Source: Bradyrhizobium nitroreducens
GTDB taxonomy: Bacteria > Pseudomonadota > Alphaproteobacteria > Rhizobiales > Xanthobacteraceae
Direction: 5' to 3'
Length of the DNA stretch: 64,000 nucleotides
Assembly (NCBI RefSeq): GCF_002776695.1
Contig: NZ_LFJC01000003.1
Coordinates: forward strand, 6,475,235-6,539,234
In this document: positions 27,632 through 36,430 of the stretch, one piece after another
How the letters are laid out: every line of letters starts with the position of its first letter
How positions within the stretch are numbered: position 1 is the first letter of the stretch
Notes under the pieces: model-generated
What the model saw: the letters and a program-made list of their open reading frames with translations, nothing else
Databases searched by the model: none
What the model was told of the DNA's origin: nothing
Made by a program: the position numbers and the translations under genes

Positions 27632-27912
27632 CCTTCGCTCGCTTCGCGAGCTACGGCTAGGCTAGCCAGCGTCAACCGAGTTGTACCGTCGCGACGTCAA
27701 GGCATGCCGAAGCTCAGGGGCCTCCGCCCGACTCTCACCACGCCAGTTTCCCACCCGAGTTCCCATGTCCTTGAGGGTTAGATTGACCCCGCCCGTGCAC
27801 CAAATAGCCGATACCCCCTCTCGACGGACACCATCGAAACACTGCTTGCTCATCATATGCAACCAGTAGCTGCTTTGCTATTCTGGCAGCCCTAAGCGCG
27901 AAGGGGGCCAAG

Positions 27913-29451
27913 ATGGCGTTTCTTAACGCTGCACTTTCCGCGATCCCGTCAGTCGCAGGAAGCAAGTACTCGCTAATCGCGTACGCCTTGGCAATTGGAG
28001 CGTACGTTTTCTTTGTCTGGCGTGTCACGCGGAACAAGAATCTCCTCAAATCAATTGAAAAGCTCCCAGCGCGCGACAGACTGAGTGCCCTCGAAATTGA
28101 AATGGGTGGCGTGAGGCTCGCTCGTGGCATTAGTCCTGAGCAATGGCTTCGATCTCGCATTCATCGCTACTACTTTCTGGCATTTGTCGTGGCGTGTTTG
28201 CTTGTATTGGGAATACTCCTGATCTCGTTATTGGTCGCGGCCGGCAAGATTGACGTAGCCGTCGATCTGTACGACCCAGCCTCTACTCGCCAGCGTGACA
28301 ATGCGAATTACAGTCCGGTTGCAATTCCGGGAGCTCGAGCTGACGGCTCGGATTTCAGCGGGGTTACGTCATCTCAAGAGAAGATCGGAAGCGGCGGCCT
28401 TCTCAGTAACGACGATGCCTGGCAAACAACATATCTGTACGAGAAGGCCGACGGCATCATTCGTATCAAGCCGCTTCTCCCATATCTCACCGATGAGAAT
28501 CGCACACGGGTGTTCTCAGGGCGGGACTTTTGGAAAAGCGACTTGCAAGGTACGCAGCCGCTTCTCAGCGTACGCGTGGTAAACAACTCGCGCGAAACAC
28601 TTCTACTAACCGAGATGGAACTGACCGTGGCAGCGAGCGAGATTGATGAAAGACCTATCATCACGCCTTTGGCGGGTTCCTATCGAGGACAGCTGGTGTT
28701 TCTAAATCAGGGATGGGGCCCCGTGTTAGACCCTTCGTTGAAGTACTCCATCAGGCCGATTGGCGAATGCAAGGACCGGTTCGCTCTGACGTCTCCGATA
28801 ACCCCGAAACTGGACCCGTTTGATGCCAGCACATCGATATCGATCAAAGAATCGGTGCCACAGGAACTCATCGACAAGACAAAACAATGCGAGAAAACGA
28901 TTAGCTACATTTGCGCCGAAGACTTTTGTAGCGATCTGAACGACCCCACAATCCAGTGCCTCGATACGAAACAAGATCAAAGGTGCCTTACGGTAAACAA
29001 AGTCGCTTCCAGGTATGTAGATCGCTTTCTGGAGAACCCAGACCTCAAAGATCGCCTGAAAGGCAGACCACCAAAGATTCACTACGAGCGGGCTTGCTCG
29101 AAAACGCCCATATGCATTAACGCAGAGCTGTCTTACAAAGACAAACTCGGCAAGAGTCGCATCTCGCGATTTGCGACCTATGTCTATCTGGATCCGCAAG
29201 AGAGCCACGGAGCACTTCCGCCATCCCAGACGTATGATGTCTTTCTCATCGCCGGACGGGTCGGCACGACGGTGAGGAAAGCGACGTCTCAACAAATCAG
29301 GCCCGGCGACGCAGATCAATTTTTGGTCCGCATCTTTTCCAACAAATCGGCCACCTACAAATTCCAGCTGGCGATCAGGGATGCAGGTGCCGCCATCGTC
29401 TGGCAGGGCGACTTCGAGATGGGAATCTTGGCCCCGCGGACGAGCCACTGA
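27913..29451 (+). CDS. Membrane-anchored protein of unknown function
   Basis: 512 residues. Two predicted transmembrane helices lie near the N-terminus (about 20-38 and 92-115), with a short charged segment between them. The large C-terminal part should lie on one side of the membrane, probably the periplasm. That part has about ten cysteines, several in a cluster at about residues 325-360, which suggests disulfides. I do not recognise the family. AAGGGGG precedes the start. The gene lies just outside the right att site and stands alone, followed by a short gene on the same strand. Confidence 0.75.
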   Translation: MAFLNAALSAIPSVAGSKYSLIAYALAIGAYVFFVWRVTRNKNLLKSIEKLPARDRLSALEIEMGGVRLARGISPEQWLRSRIHRYYFLAFVVACLLVLGILLISLLVAAGKIDVAVDLYDPASTRQRDNANYSPVAIPGARADGSDFSGVTSSQEKIGSGGLLSNDDAWQTTYLYEKADGIIRIKPLLPYLTDENRTRVFSGRDFWKSDLQGTQPLLSVRVVNNSRETLLLTEMELTVAASEIDERPIITPLAGSYRGQLVFLNQGWGPVLDPSLKYSIRPIGECKDRFALTSPITPKLDPFDASTSISIKESVPQELIDKTKQCEKTISYICAEDFCSDLNDPTIQCLDTKQDQRCLTVNKVASRYVDRFLENPDLKDRLKGRPPKIHYERACSKTPICINAELSYKDKLGKSRISRFATYVYLDPQESHGALPPSQTYDVFLIAGRVGTTVRKATSQQIRPGDADQFLVRIFSNKSATYKFQLAIRDAGAAIVWQGDFEMGILAPRTSH

Positions 29452-29583
29452 TGGGACAAAAATACGCTGCTTTGCAGCACGAACTGTCTGCTGGACCATT
29501 CTTTAATTGCGGTGCAGTCCAGCACTGTCACCGTAACATACACACCAAGCACCAATTAGCCGCCCTCGCGCCAGGAGCCATCC

Positions 29584-29712
29584 ATGACCAGTGAAAAAGG
29601 GCCCAACATCAAGAAAAAGCAGAAGTGCAAGAACTGCGAAGGCAAGGGCCTGCTCAAGAAGGGCGACAAGGTGGTGAAGTGCCAGCGCTGCAAAGGCACG
29701 GGCGTGCGGTGA
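29584..29712 (+). CDS. 42-residue DnaJ-type zinc-knuckle protein
   Basis: The small frame opens with ATG after AGGAG at a good spacing and ends with TGA. It carries two CxxCxGxG-type motifs (CKNCEGKG and CQRCKGTG) separated by a lysine-rich linker, matching half of a DnaJ central zinc-binding domain. A basic N-terminus (KKKQK) could contact nucleic acid. Such short single-unit proteins occur in alphaproteobacteria, but I know no defined function. The ribosome site, motif spacing and lack of overlap with other genes support it. Confidence 0.78.
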   Translation: MTSEKGPNIKKKQKCKNCEGKGLLKKGDKVVKCQRCKGTGVR

Positions 29713-29739
29713 TGATGAGGGGATGACCTTGCCGCCGCG

Positions 29740-31152
29740 CTACGTCGCGCGGACCCCGCCGGCGAAATGTTTCTCGACGATATATTTCGAATGGACGACG
29801 ATCGGCTCCACCAGCTCGAAATCGGTCGCGCCGCCGACGTAGAACGTCCGGTCGCCGCCCTGCATGCGGGCGAGGTCGGCATAGATGCCGGTCTTGATCT
29901 GCTCCGGCGTGAAGTGCTGGAAATAGGTGAACTCGTCGAACGTGTGCCAGCGCGGCTGGCTGGTGTCGATCGTGCCGCCGAGGAGTTTTGTCAGGCGCTT
30001 GACCTCCGCGATGACCTGGTCGTTGGTCTGATTGTCGGTGGGCCGCGTGTAGAACTGCGTGAACATGTTGCCGCTGTCCTGAAACTGCCGCGCCACCGCC
30101 CACGGCGTGCCCTGTTCGGTGAGCGGCAGGACCGGCGCGACGGGCGCCTCCATCTTCATGTCGATCCAGAACGTCGTCATGCAGTACGGGTTGATCTGGA
30201 TCTCGCGGTTCAGCTTCTGCTCGGCGACATTGGGAGCAAGGCCGAGCCGCGCGAACACGTCCGTCGTCAACGGACAGGCGAGCACCAGATAATCATAGAG
30301 CTTGGTGTCCTTGACGATCTTGATGTCGTTCAGGTCCTGCTCGGGATACTCCATCTCGATCCGGACACCGGCCGCCGAGCGCTCGATGCTGGTGATGTTG
30401 ACGTTGAGGCGGACGTTGACCCGCCAGGACACCCGCTCCCACAGCCTCTGAAACCCGTCGGTGAAGCGTCGCGGCCAGGTCCCGATGATCCAGTTGACCG
30501 GGCCGTGACCGAACACCATCGGAAAGAACGTGCGAATGGACATGTAGCGCAGCGCATAGGGCGCCGCGATGTCGTCGAGCTGGCCGTAGCCCATGATCGT
30601 GATCGGAAACTGGAACAGGGTTGCGAGCGGCATCAGATCCTGTTTCGCGAGCCAGGCCTTGAAGTCGACGCAGAGCTCTCCGTGCTCGTGGATATTGTCG
30701 AGGTAATCAGGCGCGTCGATGATGCCGCGCAGCTGCCAGCGGACATAGAGGTATCGAATCGCCGCCCAGAGGAACGTCCACCACGAGATGGTGGACTTGG
30801 TGTAAGGGTCGTAGAGCACGGCCTCCATGAGCGATCGATACTTGAAGCTGCTCCAGTCCGGCGCGATGTCGATCGAGGTATAGGGCTTCTCGGCATAGGT
30901 GGTCGCGCCGACCTCTCCTGCGATCTTCAGCGTCTCCTGGTAGGCCCACGTGACGTAGTTGGCGCCGAGGTCATAGCTCATGCCGTCGACGGTGAGGCTC
31001 TTGCAGAGCCCGCCGATCTGGCCGAGCTTCTCGAGCACCGTGACGTTGTGAAAGCCGTGCCTGGACAGGAACCATGCGGTCGACAGGCCCGCCGGGCCTG
31101 CGCCGATGACGGCAATGCTCGCGTTGCAGTCGACTGCGTCGATGCGGGTCAT
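29740..31152 (-). CDS. FAD-dependent amine-oxidase-like oxidoreductase
   Basis: 470 residues from ATG 31152, chosen because the FAD-binding motif IAVIGAGPAGLS follows at residues about 13-24 and GGAAA precedes it; the longer frame to 31242 adds an unlikely leader. A second dinucleotide-domain element (ELEKLGQIGGLCKS-like) follows, as in protoporphyrinogen oxidase and amine oxidase relatives. The C-terminal TFYVGGATDFELVEP resembles the second FAD-contact region. The substrate cannot be told. The gene is monocistronic on the minus strand, convergent with the 42-residue zinc protein gene. Confidence 0.87.
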   Translation of the reverse strand: MTRIDAVDCNASIAVIGAGPAGLSTAWFLSRHGFHNVTVLEKLGQIGGLCKSLTVDGMSYDLGANYVTWAYQETLKIAGEVGATTYAEKPYTSIDIAPDWSSFKYRSLMEAVLYDPYTKSTISWWTFLWAAIRYLYVRWQLRGIIDAPDYLDNIHEHGELCVDFKAWLAKQDLMPLATLFQFPITIMGYGQLDDIAAPYALRYMSIRTFFPMVFGHGPVNWIIGTWPRRFTDGFQRLWERVSWRVNVRLNVNITSIERSAAGVRIEMEYPEQDLNDIKIVKDTKLYDYLVLACPLTTDVFARLGLAPNVAEQKLNREIQINPYCMTTFWIDMKMEAPVAPVLPLTEQGTPWAVARQFQDSGNMFTQFYTRPTDNQTNDQVIAEVKRLTKLLGGTIDTSQPRWHTFDEFTYFQHFTPEQIKTGIYADLARMQGGDRTFYVGGATDFELVEPIVVHSKYIVEKHFAGGVRAT

Positions 31153-31242
31153 GAGGTTTCCAGGGTGAGCGCGGATGTGTCGGGCCGATCTTGCGACGAT
31201 GACGCCGTGATGCGCGACATCGTTCAACTCCAGATCGACCAT

Positions 31243-31522
31243 GGGCCGACAGGCATACTGATGGTTTTACGGCAAATGCGCAAGTACCGGTTGTGCAATC
31301 AGCGGAATTTCCGCAAACCGTGTCTCCGGCAGGCAAGGCTGTCGGATACGGCTGCCGAGGACCGCCCGCGCGCGCCTCGTGCTTCGAGACGGCGCTCGCG
31401 CGCTTCCTCAGGATGAGGCTGGTCGGCGTCGGTGCCCGTTGAAACCGCTACCGCGCACTCCGTCCTCATCGTGAGGAGCCCGCCCGAGGCGCGGTCCTGA
31501 AGGATGGCGGTCGCCCGCCGTC
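31243..31522. repeat. Degenerate palindromic intergenic element
   Basis: The region 31360-31510 contains imperfect inverted segments (CGCTTCCTCAGGATGAGG and CGTCCTCATCGTGAGGAG, plus GCTTCGAGACG and CGGTCCTGAAGGATGG). They look like a decayed copy of the type of compound hairpin seen intact at 59419-59540. No gene is supported in this gap. Confidence 0.5.
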
Positions 31523-31550
31523 TTGCCCGTCCGAACCGCACCGCTATTCT
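31523..31550 (+). promoter_or_regulatory. Candidate sigma-70-like promoter of the first secreted paralog
   Basis: TTGCCC, 16-bp spacer, TATTCT, about 30 bp before the ATG. The same arrangement (TTGCCT, 16 bp, TATTCT) is kept before the second paralog at 33497-33524 while flanking bases diverge, which supports function. Confidence 0.6.
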
Positions 31551-31580
31551 GGCAGCATTGCCTCACCGAAGGACATTTGC

Positions 31581-32699
31581 ATGCGCGTCCACGCCCTCTG
31601 CCTCTTTCTCGCCCTTGCCGCACACCTCGCCCCGGCCGCGGCGCGCGACGCCAAGCGATGCCCGGCGGATTTCAGCGTCGAACATCGCCTGGAGGCCGAA
31701 AGGGAGGCCGCCCTCAATCTCAACGCGCGAGAGCGGGCGGCCATCGCGGATTTGAGGTCCGTCACCATGGCGCCGATCAGGGAGAAATCCGACCGGCACG
31801 AGCTCGATCGCGACGAGTACAACCGCCTCACCAAGCAGCGCAGCGACGCGCTCGGCTGCATCGATGCCGACAACAATCTGAAGGAGCAGCAGGCCTACTA
31901 CAACGAGAAGATCAAGCTGATCGAGGCCGGCTGCGACACGGGCTCGGCCGACAAATTGTACGCCACCTGGCTGAAGGAGGGCGAGGAGCGCAAGGCCAAG
32001 GCCTGCGCGAAGGCGGATCTCGAATATCTGGCCCAGGCCGTCAAGCAGCTGAAGGAGATCCAGGCCGACAAGCTCGCCAGGGAGGAGAAGTCCACCCCGG
32101 CCGTCAAGACCGTCGATGCCAGCCAGAAGAACGCCCCGTTCTGCGATCAGATTCGCACCGTGACCGGCCACGCGCCCAATTTGTTCGCTGCCATCACCAA
32201 AGAGAAGAAGGAGAAGTGGTTCATCGAACCTGGCACGCTCGGCAGCAAGGGCGTCAAGATCAGCGACATCGCGGAAATCGACGAATACGCCACCCCGATC
32301 GTCGTCTCGCAGGATTTTCTCGCGGTTCGACCGGAATGCTCCATCGAAGTCGGCACCGAGAAGAACATCACGATCCGCATCGTTCCGACCTACGCCTGCG
32401 ACTGGCGATACGACAAGACCAACCGCCGCGAGCTCGAGGAGCGCACCGACCGGCTGCTCAATCTCGTTCGCGGCTGCTTCGGTTCAATCAAGGAGGACGG
32501 CGAGTTCTACCGGCACCAGTTCGTCGGCGACGATGCGGTCGCCGTCTCGGGCGATCTCCATTATGGCGAAGGCAAGCCGTCCCGCATCTATCTGAAGATC
32601 ACCAAGCACACGCCGGCCGAAGACCGAGCTTGCATCAATTACGGCTTCCAGCGGAAGGAGCAGGACAAGAAGCTCTGCATGTCCCGGCTCAAGCCCTGA
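31581..32699 (+). CDS. Secreted protein of unknown function, tandem paralog 1
   Basis: 372 residues with a signal peptide (about 1-22, cleavage after PAAA). The mature N-terminal half is charged and probably coiled-coil (about 30-170), with regular Lys/Glu content. The C-terminal half has several cysteines (DACDWRYD-like, VRGCFGS, RACINYGF, KLCMSRLKP) that may form disulfides. GAAGGA precedes the start. A paralog of exactly the same length lies at 33555-34673 and matches over the full length. I do not recognise the family; the periplasm is the likely location. Confidence 0.8.
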   Translation: MRVHALCLFLALAAHLAPAAARDAKRCPADFSVEHRLEAEREAALNLNARERAAIADLRSVTMAPIREKSDRHELDRDEYNRLTKQRSDALGCIDADNNLKEQQAYYNEKIKLIEAGCDTGSADKLYATWLKEGEERKAKACAKADLEYLAQAVKQLKEIQADKLAREEKSTPAVKTVDASQKNAPFCDQIRTVTGHAPNLFAAITKEKKEKWFIEPGTLGSKGVKISDIAEIDEYATPIVVSQDFLAVRPECSIEVGTEKNITIRIVPTYACDWRYDKTNRRELEERTDRLLNLVRGCFGSIKEDGEFYRHQFVGDDAVAVSGDLHYGEGKPSRIYLKITKHTPAEDRACINYGFQRKEQDKKLCMSRLKP

Positions 32700-32884
32700 A
32701 GGCGGCGAACCATTGAACGCATCGGGCGAAGCGCGGTGGAATGACAGTGGCAGTCCAGCACTGTCACCGCAATCCCGCGCGAGCACAAGCATCGCTCCGT
32801 CATCTGCGATTTCTCGATCCGTATGCCTTAAGTGAAAATTTGTGTGGGGTTCAGCCCGATCAGAATTCAGGCCTGCAAGCGGCA

Positions 32885-33247
32885 TCAATCGGGACAAAGC
32901 AACCATCCGTCGATGAGCTCGCGGACGAGCCGGCGATCGTGATCGAGGTCCGTCGAGCGATACTGGTTGGCATCCCTGCTGACCAGGGAATCGGCAACGC
33001 GCGCACCGGATGCCGTTCGTTCCAGACGAAGCGCAAATATCATGAACCTGGTCCAGCTCCGGCAGAAATACACCCAGTCGCCGTCGCAGCAGACGGACCA
33101 CTTCTGCTCCATCTCCTCCGGCTGGAAGCCGCGCAGGATCAGTTCATGCTCGGCCGCGGTAAAGTCGGCCTGGAAACCGAGCGGCTCGATCTCTGCGGGC
33201 GGACGACAGTGCTTGCAGGGCCGACCGGTCGATATGGAGCAAGTCAT
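32885..33247 (-). CDS. Small cysteine-containing hypothetical protein between the paralogs
   Basis: 120 residues from ATG 33247, which has AGGAG at a 6-nt spacing; an upstream ATG at 33253 abuts the AGGAG and a longer frame to 33349 is unlikely. It has an N-terminal CKHC and a central region with CCDGDWVYFCRSWTRFMI, typical of a compact conserved protein. It runs opposite to the flanking paralogs. I know no function. Codon use and the ribosome site make it a real gene. Confidence 0.72.
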   Translation of the reverse strand: MTCSISTGRPCKHCRPPAEIEPLGFQADFTAAEHELILRGFQPEEMEQKWSVCCDGDWVYFCRSWTRFMIFALRLERTASGARVADSLVSRDANQYRSTDLDHDRRLVRELIDGWLLCPD

Positions 33248-33253
33248 CGTCAT

Positions 33254-33554
33254 CTCCTGCCGCGGATGGCGGGCAAATTGAGCGCTCGACAGGGCGGGTT
33301 GCGTCGTATCATTGACGGCGGCCGTACCGACATGACCCATAGGGGTCATTCAACGCTCGCTTCGGCGTGATATATTGCGCGCCGCCTCGCAGGCCCCGCA
33401 AGCGTCTCGTCGGCTGTGAAACGAGATTGATCACCCCCGGGGTGGCTCGAGAGCGAACGAACCATCGCGGCAGTCCACTTTGCGCATCACCCCACCTTGC
33501 CTCCCCAAACCGCCCCGCTATTCTGACCGCATTGCCCCACCGAAGGACATTTGC
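33254..33554. promoter_or_regulatory. Upstream region and candidate promoter of paralog 2
   Basis: No gene is supported in this 300-bp gap. It contains TTGCCT (33497-33502), a 16-bp spacer and TATTCT (33519-33524), then a leader nearly identical to that of paralog 1 up to the ATG at 33555. The similarity fades left of the -35 box, so the duplication included the promoter. Confidence 0.6.
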
Positions 33555-34673
33555 ATGCGCATCCGGGCCGTCTGCATCTTTCTCGCCGTCGCCGCCAACC
33601 TCGCCCCGGCCGCGGCACGCGACGCCAAGCGTTGCCCGCCGGACTTCAGCGTCGAAAACCGGCTGGACGCCGAGCAGAAGGCCGCCCTCAATCTCAACGC
33701 CCGCGAGCGCGCCGCCATCGAGGACCTGAAATACGCCACCATGGCGCCGATCAGGGAGAAGTACGACAGGAAGGAGATCGATCGCGACGAGTACAACCGC
33801 CTCACCAAGCAGCGCGACGACGCGCTCAACTGCATCGACGCGGACAACAATCTGAAGGACCAGCAGTCCTACTACACCGAGCAGACCAAGCTGATCGAGG
33901 CCGGCTGCCAGAAGGGCCCGGTCGACAAGATGTATGCCGGCTGGCTGAAGGAGGGCCAGGAGCGCAAGGCCAAGGCCTGTGCGAAGGCCGATCTCGAATA
34001 TCTGGCCCAGATGGTCAAGCAGCTGAAGGAGATCCAGACCGACAAGCTCGCCAAGGAGGAGAAGTCTACGCCGGCCGTCAAGACCGTCGATGCCAGCCAG
34101 AAGAACGCCCCGTTCTGCGATCAGATTCGCGCCGTGACCGGCCACGCGCCGAACCTGTTCGCCGCCATCACGAAGGAAAAGAAGGAGAAGTGGTTCATCG
34201 AACCGGGCACGCTCGGCAGCAAGGGCGTCAAGATCAGCGACGTCGCGGCGATCGACGAATACGCCACCCCGATCACGGTCTCGCAGGACTTTCTCGCCTC
34301 CCGAGCCGAGTGCGCCATCAAGGTCGGCACCGACAAGGACATCACGCTCCGGATCGTGCCGACCTACGCCTGCGACTGGCGATACGACAAGACCAACCGC
34401 CGCGAGCTCGAGCAGCGCACGGACCGGCTGCTCAATCTCGTTCGCGGCTGCTTCGGGTCAGTGAAGGAGGACGGCGAGTTCTATCGGCACCAGTTCGTCG
34501 GCGACGGGGCGGTCAACGTCTCGGGAGACCTCTATTACGGCGAGGGCAAGCCGTCCCGCATCTATCTGGAGATCGCCAAGCATACGCCGGACGAGGACCG
34601 GGCCTGCATCAATTACGGCTTCCAGCGCAAGGAGCAGGACAAGAAGCTCTGCATGTCCCGGCTGAAGCCCTGA
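33555..34673 (+). CDS. Secreted protein of unknown function, tandem paralog 2
   Basis: 372 residues, the same length as the product of 31581-32699 and clearly homologous along the whole length, with most differences in the first 140 residues. It has a signal peptide ending near AAAR and the same cysteine positions. ATG 33555 is chosen by matching the paralog and its GAAGGA site; the frame is open further upstream (33480) but that part is not conserved as protein. Two copies with separate promoters suggest a dosage effect or slightly different roles; the function is unknown. Confidence 0.82.
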   Translation: MRIRAVCIFLAVAANLAPAAARDAKRCPPDFSVENRLDAEQKAALNLNARERAAIEDLKYATMAPIREKYDRKEIDRDEYNRLTKQRDDALNCIDADNNLKDQQSYYTEQTKLIEAGCQKGPVDKMYAGWLKEGQERKAKACAKADLEYLAQMVKQLKEIQTDKLAKEEKSTPAVKTVDASQKNAPFCDQIRAVTGHAPNLFAAITKEKKEKWFIEPGTLGSKGVKISDVAAIDEYATPITVSQDFLASRAECAIKVGTDKDITLRIVPTYACDWRYDKTNRRELEQRTDRLLNLVRGCFGSVKEDGEFYRHQFVGDGAVNVSGDLYYGEGKPSRIYLEIAKHTPDEDRACINYGFQRKEQDKKLCMSRLKP

Positions 34674-34781
34674 GGGCGCGGCAAGACCAATCATTCGCAT
34701 GCGACGCTTCCTCCGATAGGATGACCCCGGGCACTTCCGATATGCTATCCTTCCGCCCGGAAGCAGTCACGGAGACACCCC

Positions 34782-35150
34782 ATGCCCACCAGCGTCAAGC
34801 AAATGCTCGAAGCCGCCAACGCGGCCGTCCCGAAGATCACGTCGGAACAGGCCGCCGAGCTGATCAAAAACGGCAACACACTGGTCGTCGACGTGCGCGA
34901 TGCGCCGGAGGTTGCGGCCAGCGGCAAGATCGCGGGTGCTCTCAACGTCTCGCGGGGCATGCTGGAGTTTCGCGCGGATCCGGAATTGCCGTCCCACGAC
35001 AAGGCGTTCGACAAGAGCAAGAGCGTCATTCTCTACTGCGCGTCCGGTGGACGGTCGGCGCTGGCCGGCAAGCTGCTGAAGGATCTGGGCTACGACAAGG
35101 TCTACAATCTCGGCGGCTTCAAGGACTGGACGGGCGCCGTCGAGAAATAG
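34782..35150 (+). CDS. Single-domain rhodanese-like sulfurtransferase
   Basis: 122 residues. VVDVRDAPE (about 34-42) is the usual rhodanese CH2A-type segment, and the active-site loop is CASGGRS with Cys at about residue 87. There is no signal peptide, so it should be cytoplasmic. Single-domain rhodaneses move sulfane sulfur between thiol acceptors; the substrate here is unknown. The C-terminal LGGFKDWTGAV is typical of the family. It is monocistronic. Confidence 0.93.
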   Translation: MPTSVKQMLEAANAAVPKITSEQAAELIKNGNTLVVDVRDAPEVAASGKIAGALNVSRGMLEFRADPELPSHDKAFDKSKSVILYCASGGRSALAGKLLKDLGYDKVYNLGGFKDWTGAVEK

Positions 35151-35226
35151 GACGCGCGGGCCGGTCTGCAGGGGCTCGTCGCAGCCGAGCGCCATCACCG
35201 GCGGCTCGGCGCGCGACCCCCGCGCC

Positions 35227-36189
35227 CTACTCGATCGACGTCGTCTGCCGCCGGCGCAGCTCGGACGGGCTGTGGCCGAACTTCCTGCGGAACACCGTGC
35301 TGAAATGCGATGAGCTGCTGAAGCCCAGCCGATAGGCGATCTCGGTCACCGAGAGCGCACGCAGCTCCGGGCGCATCAGCGCGTCGTAGCAGCGCTGCAG
35401 GCGGCGGTTCAGGATCCATTCCGACACCGACATCTCGGTCGACCGGAACAGATAATGCAGATGCCGGAGCGAGACGCCGTTGCTCCGGGCGATCTTCTCC
35501 AGCGACAAATCCGGGTCGGTGAGGTGCTCCTCGATCCAGGCCTTGACGGAGCGCAGCCGCGCGTTCCGTGCGGTGGCATCCTCCGAGAATTCGTCCTTGT
35601 CGCCCATGTCGAGCGCAAGCGCCAGGACGTCCATCAGCTCGTGACCGAGCCGGCCTCGCGCCGTCTCCTCCAGGCTCGAGGCCTCCGAGGCCAGCAGCGC
35701 GCAGAATTCGGCGGCGATCCGCCCGAGGCCCCGGCCGGTCGCGATCGTCGCTGCGAGCGGCATCTTGCCTTCGGCAAAACGCGACGAAAATTCCTTGCGC
35801 GGAATTTCCAGATACAACGACCGGAATTGGTTCGAGCATTCGAGATCGTAAGCGTCGGAAGCCGAAAAGATCGCGCCGATGCCCGGGCTGGTCACCAGGG
35901 TCTGGCCGGCCTGGAGCACGTCCATGCTGCCCTGTTGCAGAAACTGGACGTAGTAACAATCCTTGTCGAGCTTGGCGATGTGCCGCTCGCGCCGCGAGAT
36001 GCGCTGCTCCGACAGGAAGACGTCGCTCATCGTGACAGGGCCAAATTGCGCCTCACGGATAAAGCCCTGATAGTCGGCCGGCTTCACCGCGTTGACGTCG
36101 ACATGAACGTAGTGGTCGCAGATCGCATCCTGCCAGGCGGCAAAGCGCTTGGCCGGGTCCAGCTCCTCGGTCGTGAACACCAGATCCAT
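35227..36189 (-). CDS. AraC-family transcriptional regulator
   Basis: 320 residues from ATG 36189; a GTG at 36228 is an alternative start. The N-terminal part (about 1-200) looks like the AraC-binding-like cupin domain found in TetR/AraC-like catabolic regulators. The C-terminal part has two helix-turn-helix units (SLEKIARSNGVSLRHLHYLF and SVTEIAYRLGFSSSSHFSTV) followed by FGHSPSELR. It is divergent from the sugar ABC operon across a region with three inverted repeats (36267-36315). Control of that operon in response to the sugar or lactone is therefore the simplest inference. Confidence 0.9.
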   Translation of the reverse strand: MDLVFTTEELDPAKRFAAWQDAICDHYVHVDVNAVKPADYQGFIREAQFGPVTMSDVFLSEQRISRRERHIAKLDKDCYYVQFLQQGSMDVLQAGQTLVTSPGIGAIFSASDAYDLECSNQFRSLYLEIPRKEFSSRFAEGKMPLAATIATGRGLGRIAAEFCALLASEASSLEETARGRLGHELMDVLALALDMGDKDEFSEDATARNARLRSVKAWIEEHLTDPDLSLEKIARSNGVSLRHLHYLFRSTEMSVSEWILNRRLQRCYDALMRPELRALSVTEIAYRLGFSSSSHFSTVFRRKFGHSPSELRRRQTTSIE

Positions 36190-36266
36190 CGGCGGCCCGT
36201 TGCAGCGAGGTTTGTCTGTGCGGCGCACAAAAGCCTGCCGGCCGATCTTAGGTTCCTGTCAGCTTG

Positions 36267-36315
36267 GCGCAAGACTCTTTGCGCGCCAGCGCAAAAGGTT
36301 TGCGCGTTGACGCAA
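36267..36315. promoter_or_regulatory. Cluster of three TTGCGC-type inverted repeats
   Basis: Three overlapping or adjacent palindromes lie in the divergent region. 36267-36284 is GCGCAA-N6-TTGCGC, 36289-36305 is GCGCAAA-N3-TTTGCGC, and 36300-36315 is TTGCG-N6-CGCAA. They are about 22 and 11 bp apart, close to helical register. This is a strong candidate operator region for the AraC-family protein encoded next to it, or another regulator of the transporter operon. Confidence 0.7.
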
Positions 36316-36430
36316 GCCACATCGAGGTCTCTCGCCTATCAAGCGCAAAACAAACTTGGGACGGGGGGAGGCAAGCGCGCGCCGGGACGGCGATCCCGTA
36401 CGCGCGATGCCGATCCGGGGATGGCAAGCG

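Larger units (their letters stand above)
27412..27912. other. Right island boundary and upstream region of the membrane protein gene
   Basis: About 500 bp with no supported gene. It contains three tandem 11-bp repeats (27467-27499), the second tRNA fragment (27584-27631), and then chromosomal sequence. Right of 27631 the composition and gene types become chromosome-like. Small frames at 27662-27869 and nearby look spurious. Confidence 0.6.

Noticed and set aside
29767..31416. Plus-strand frame of 549 codons over the FAD oxidoreductase
   Set aside because: Antisense of a gene with clear FAD motifs; high-GC shadow.
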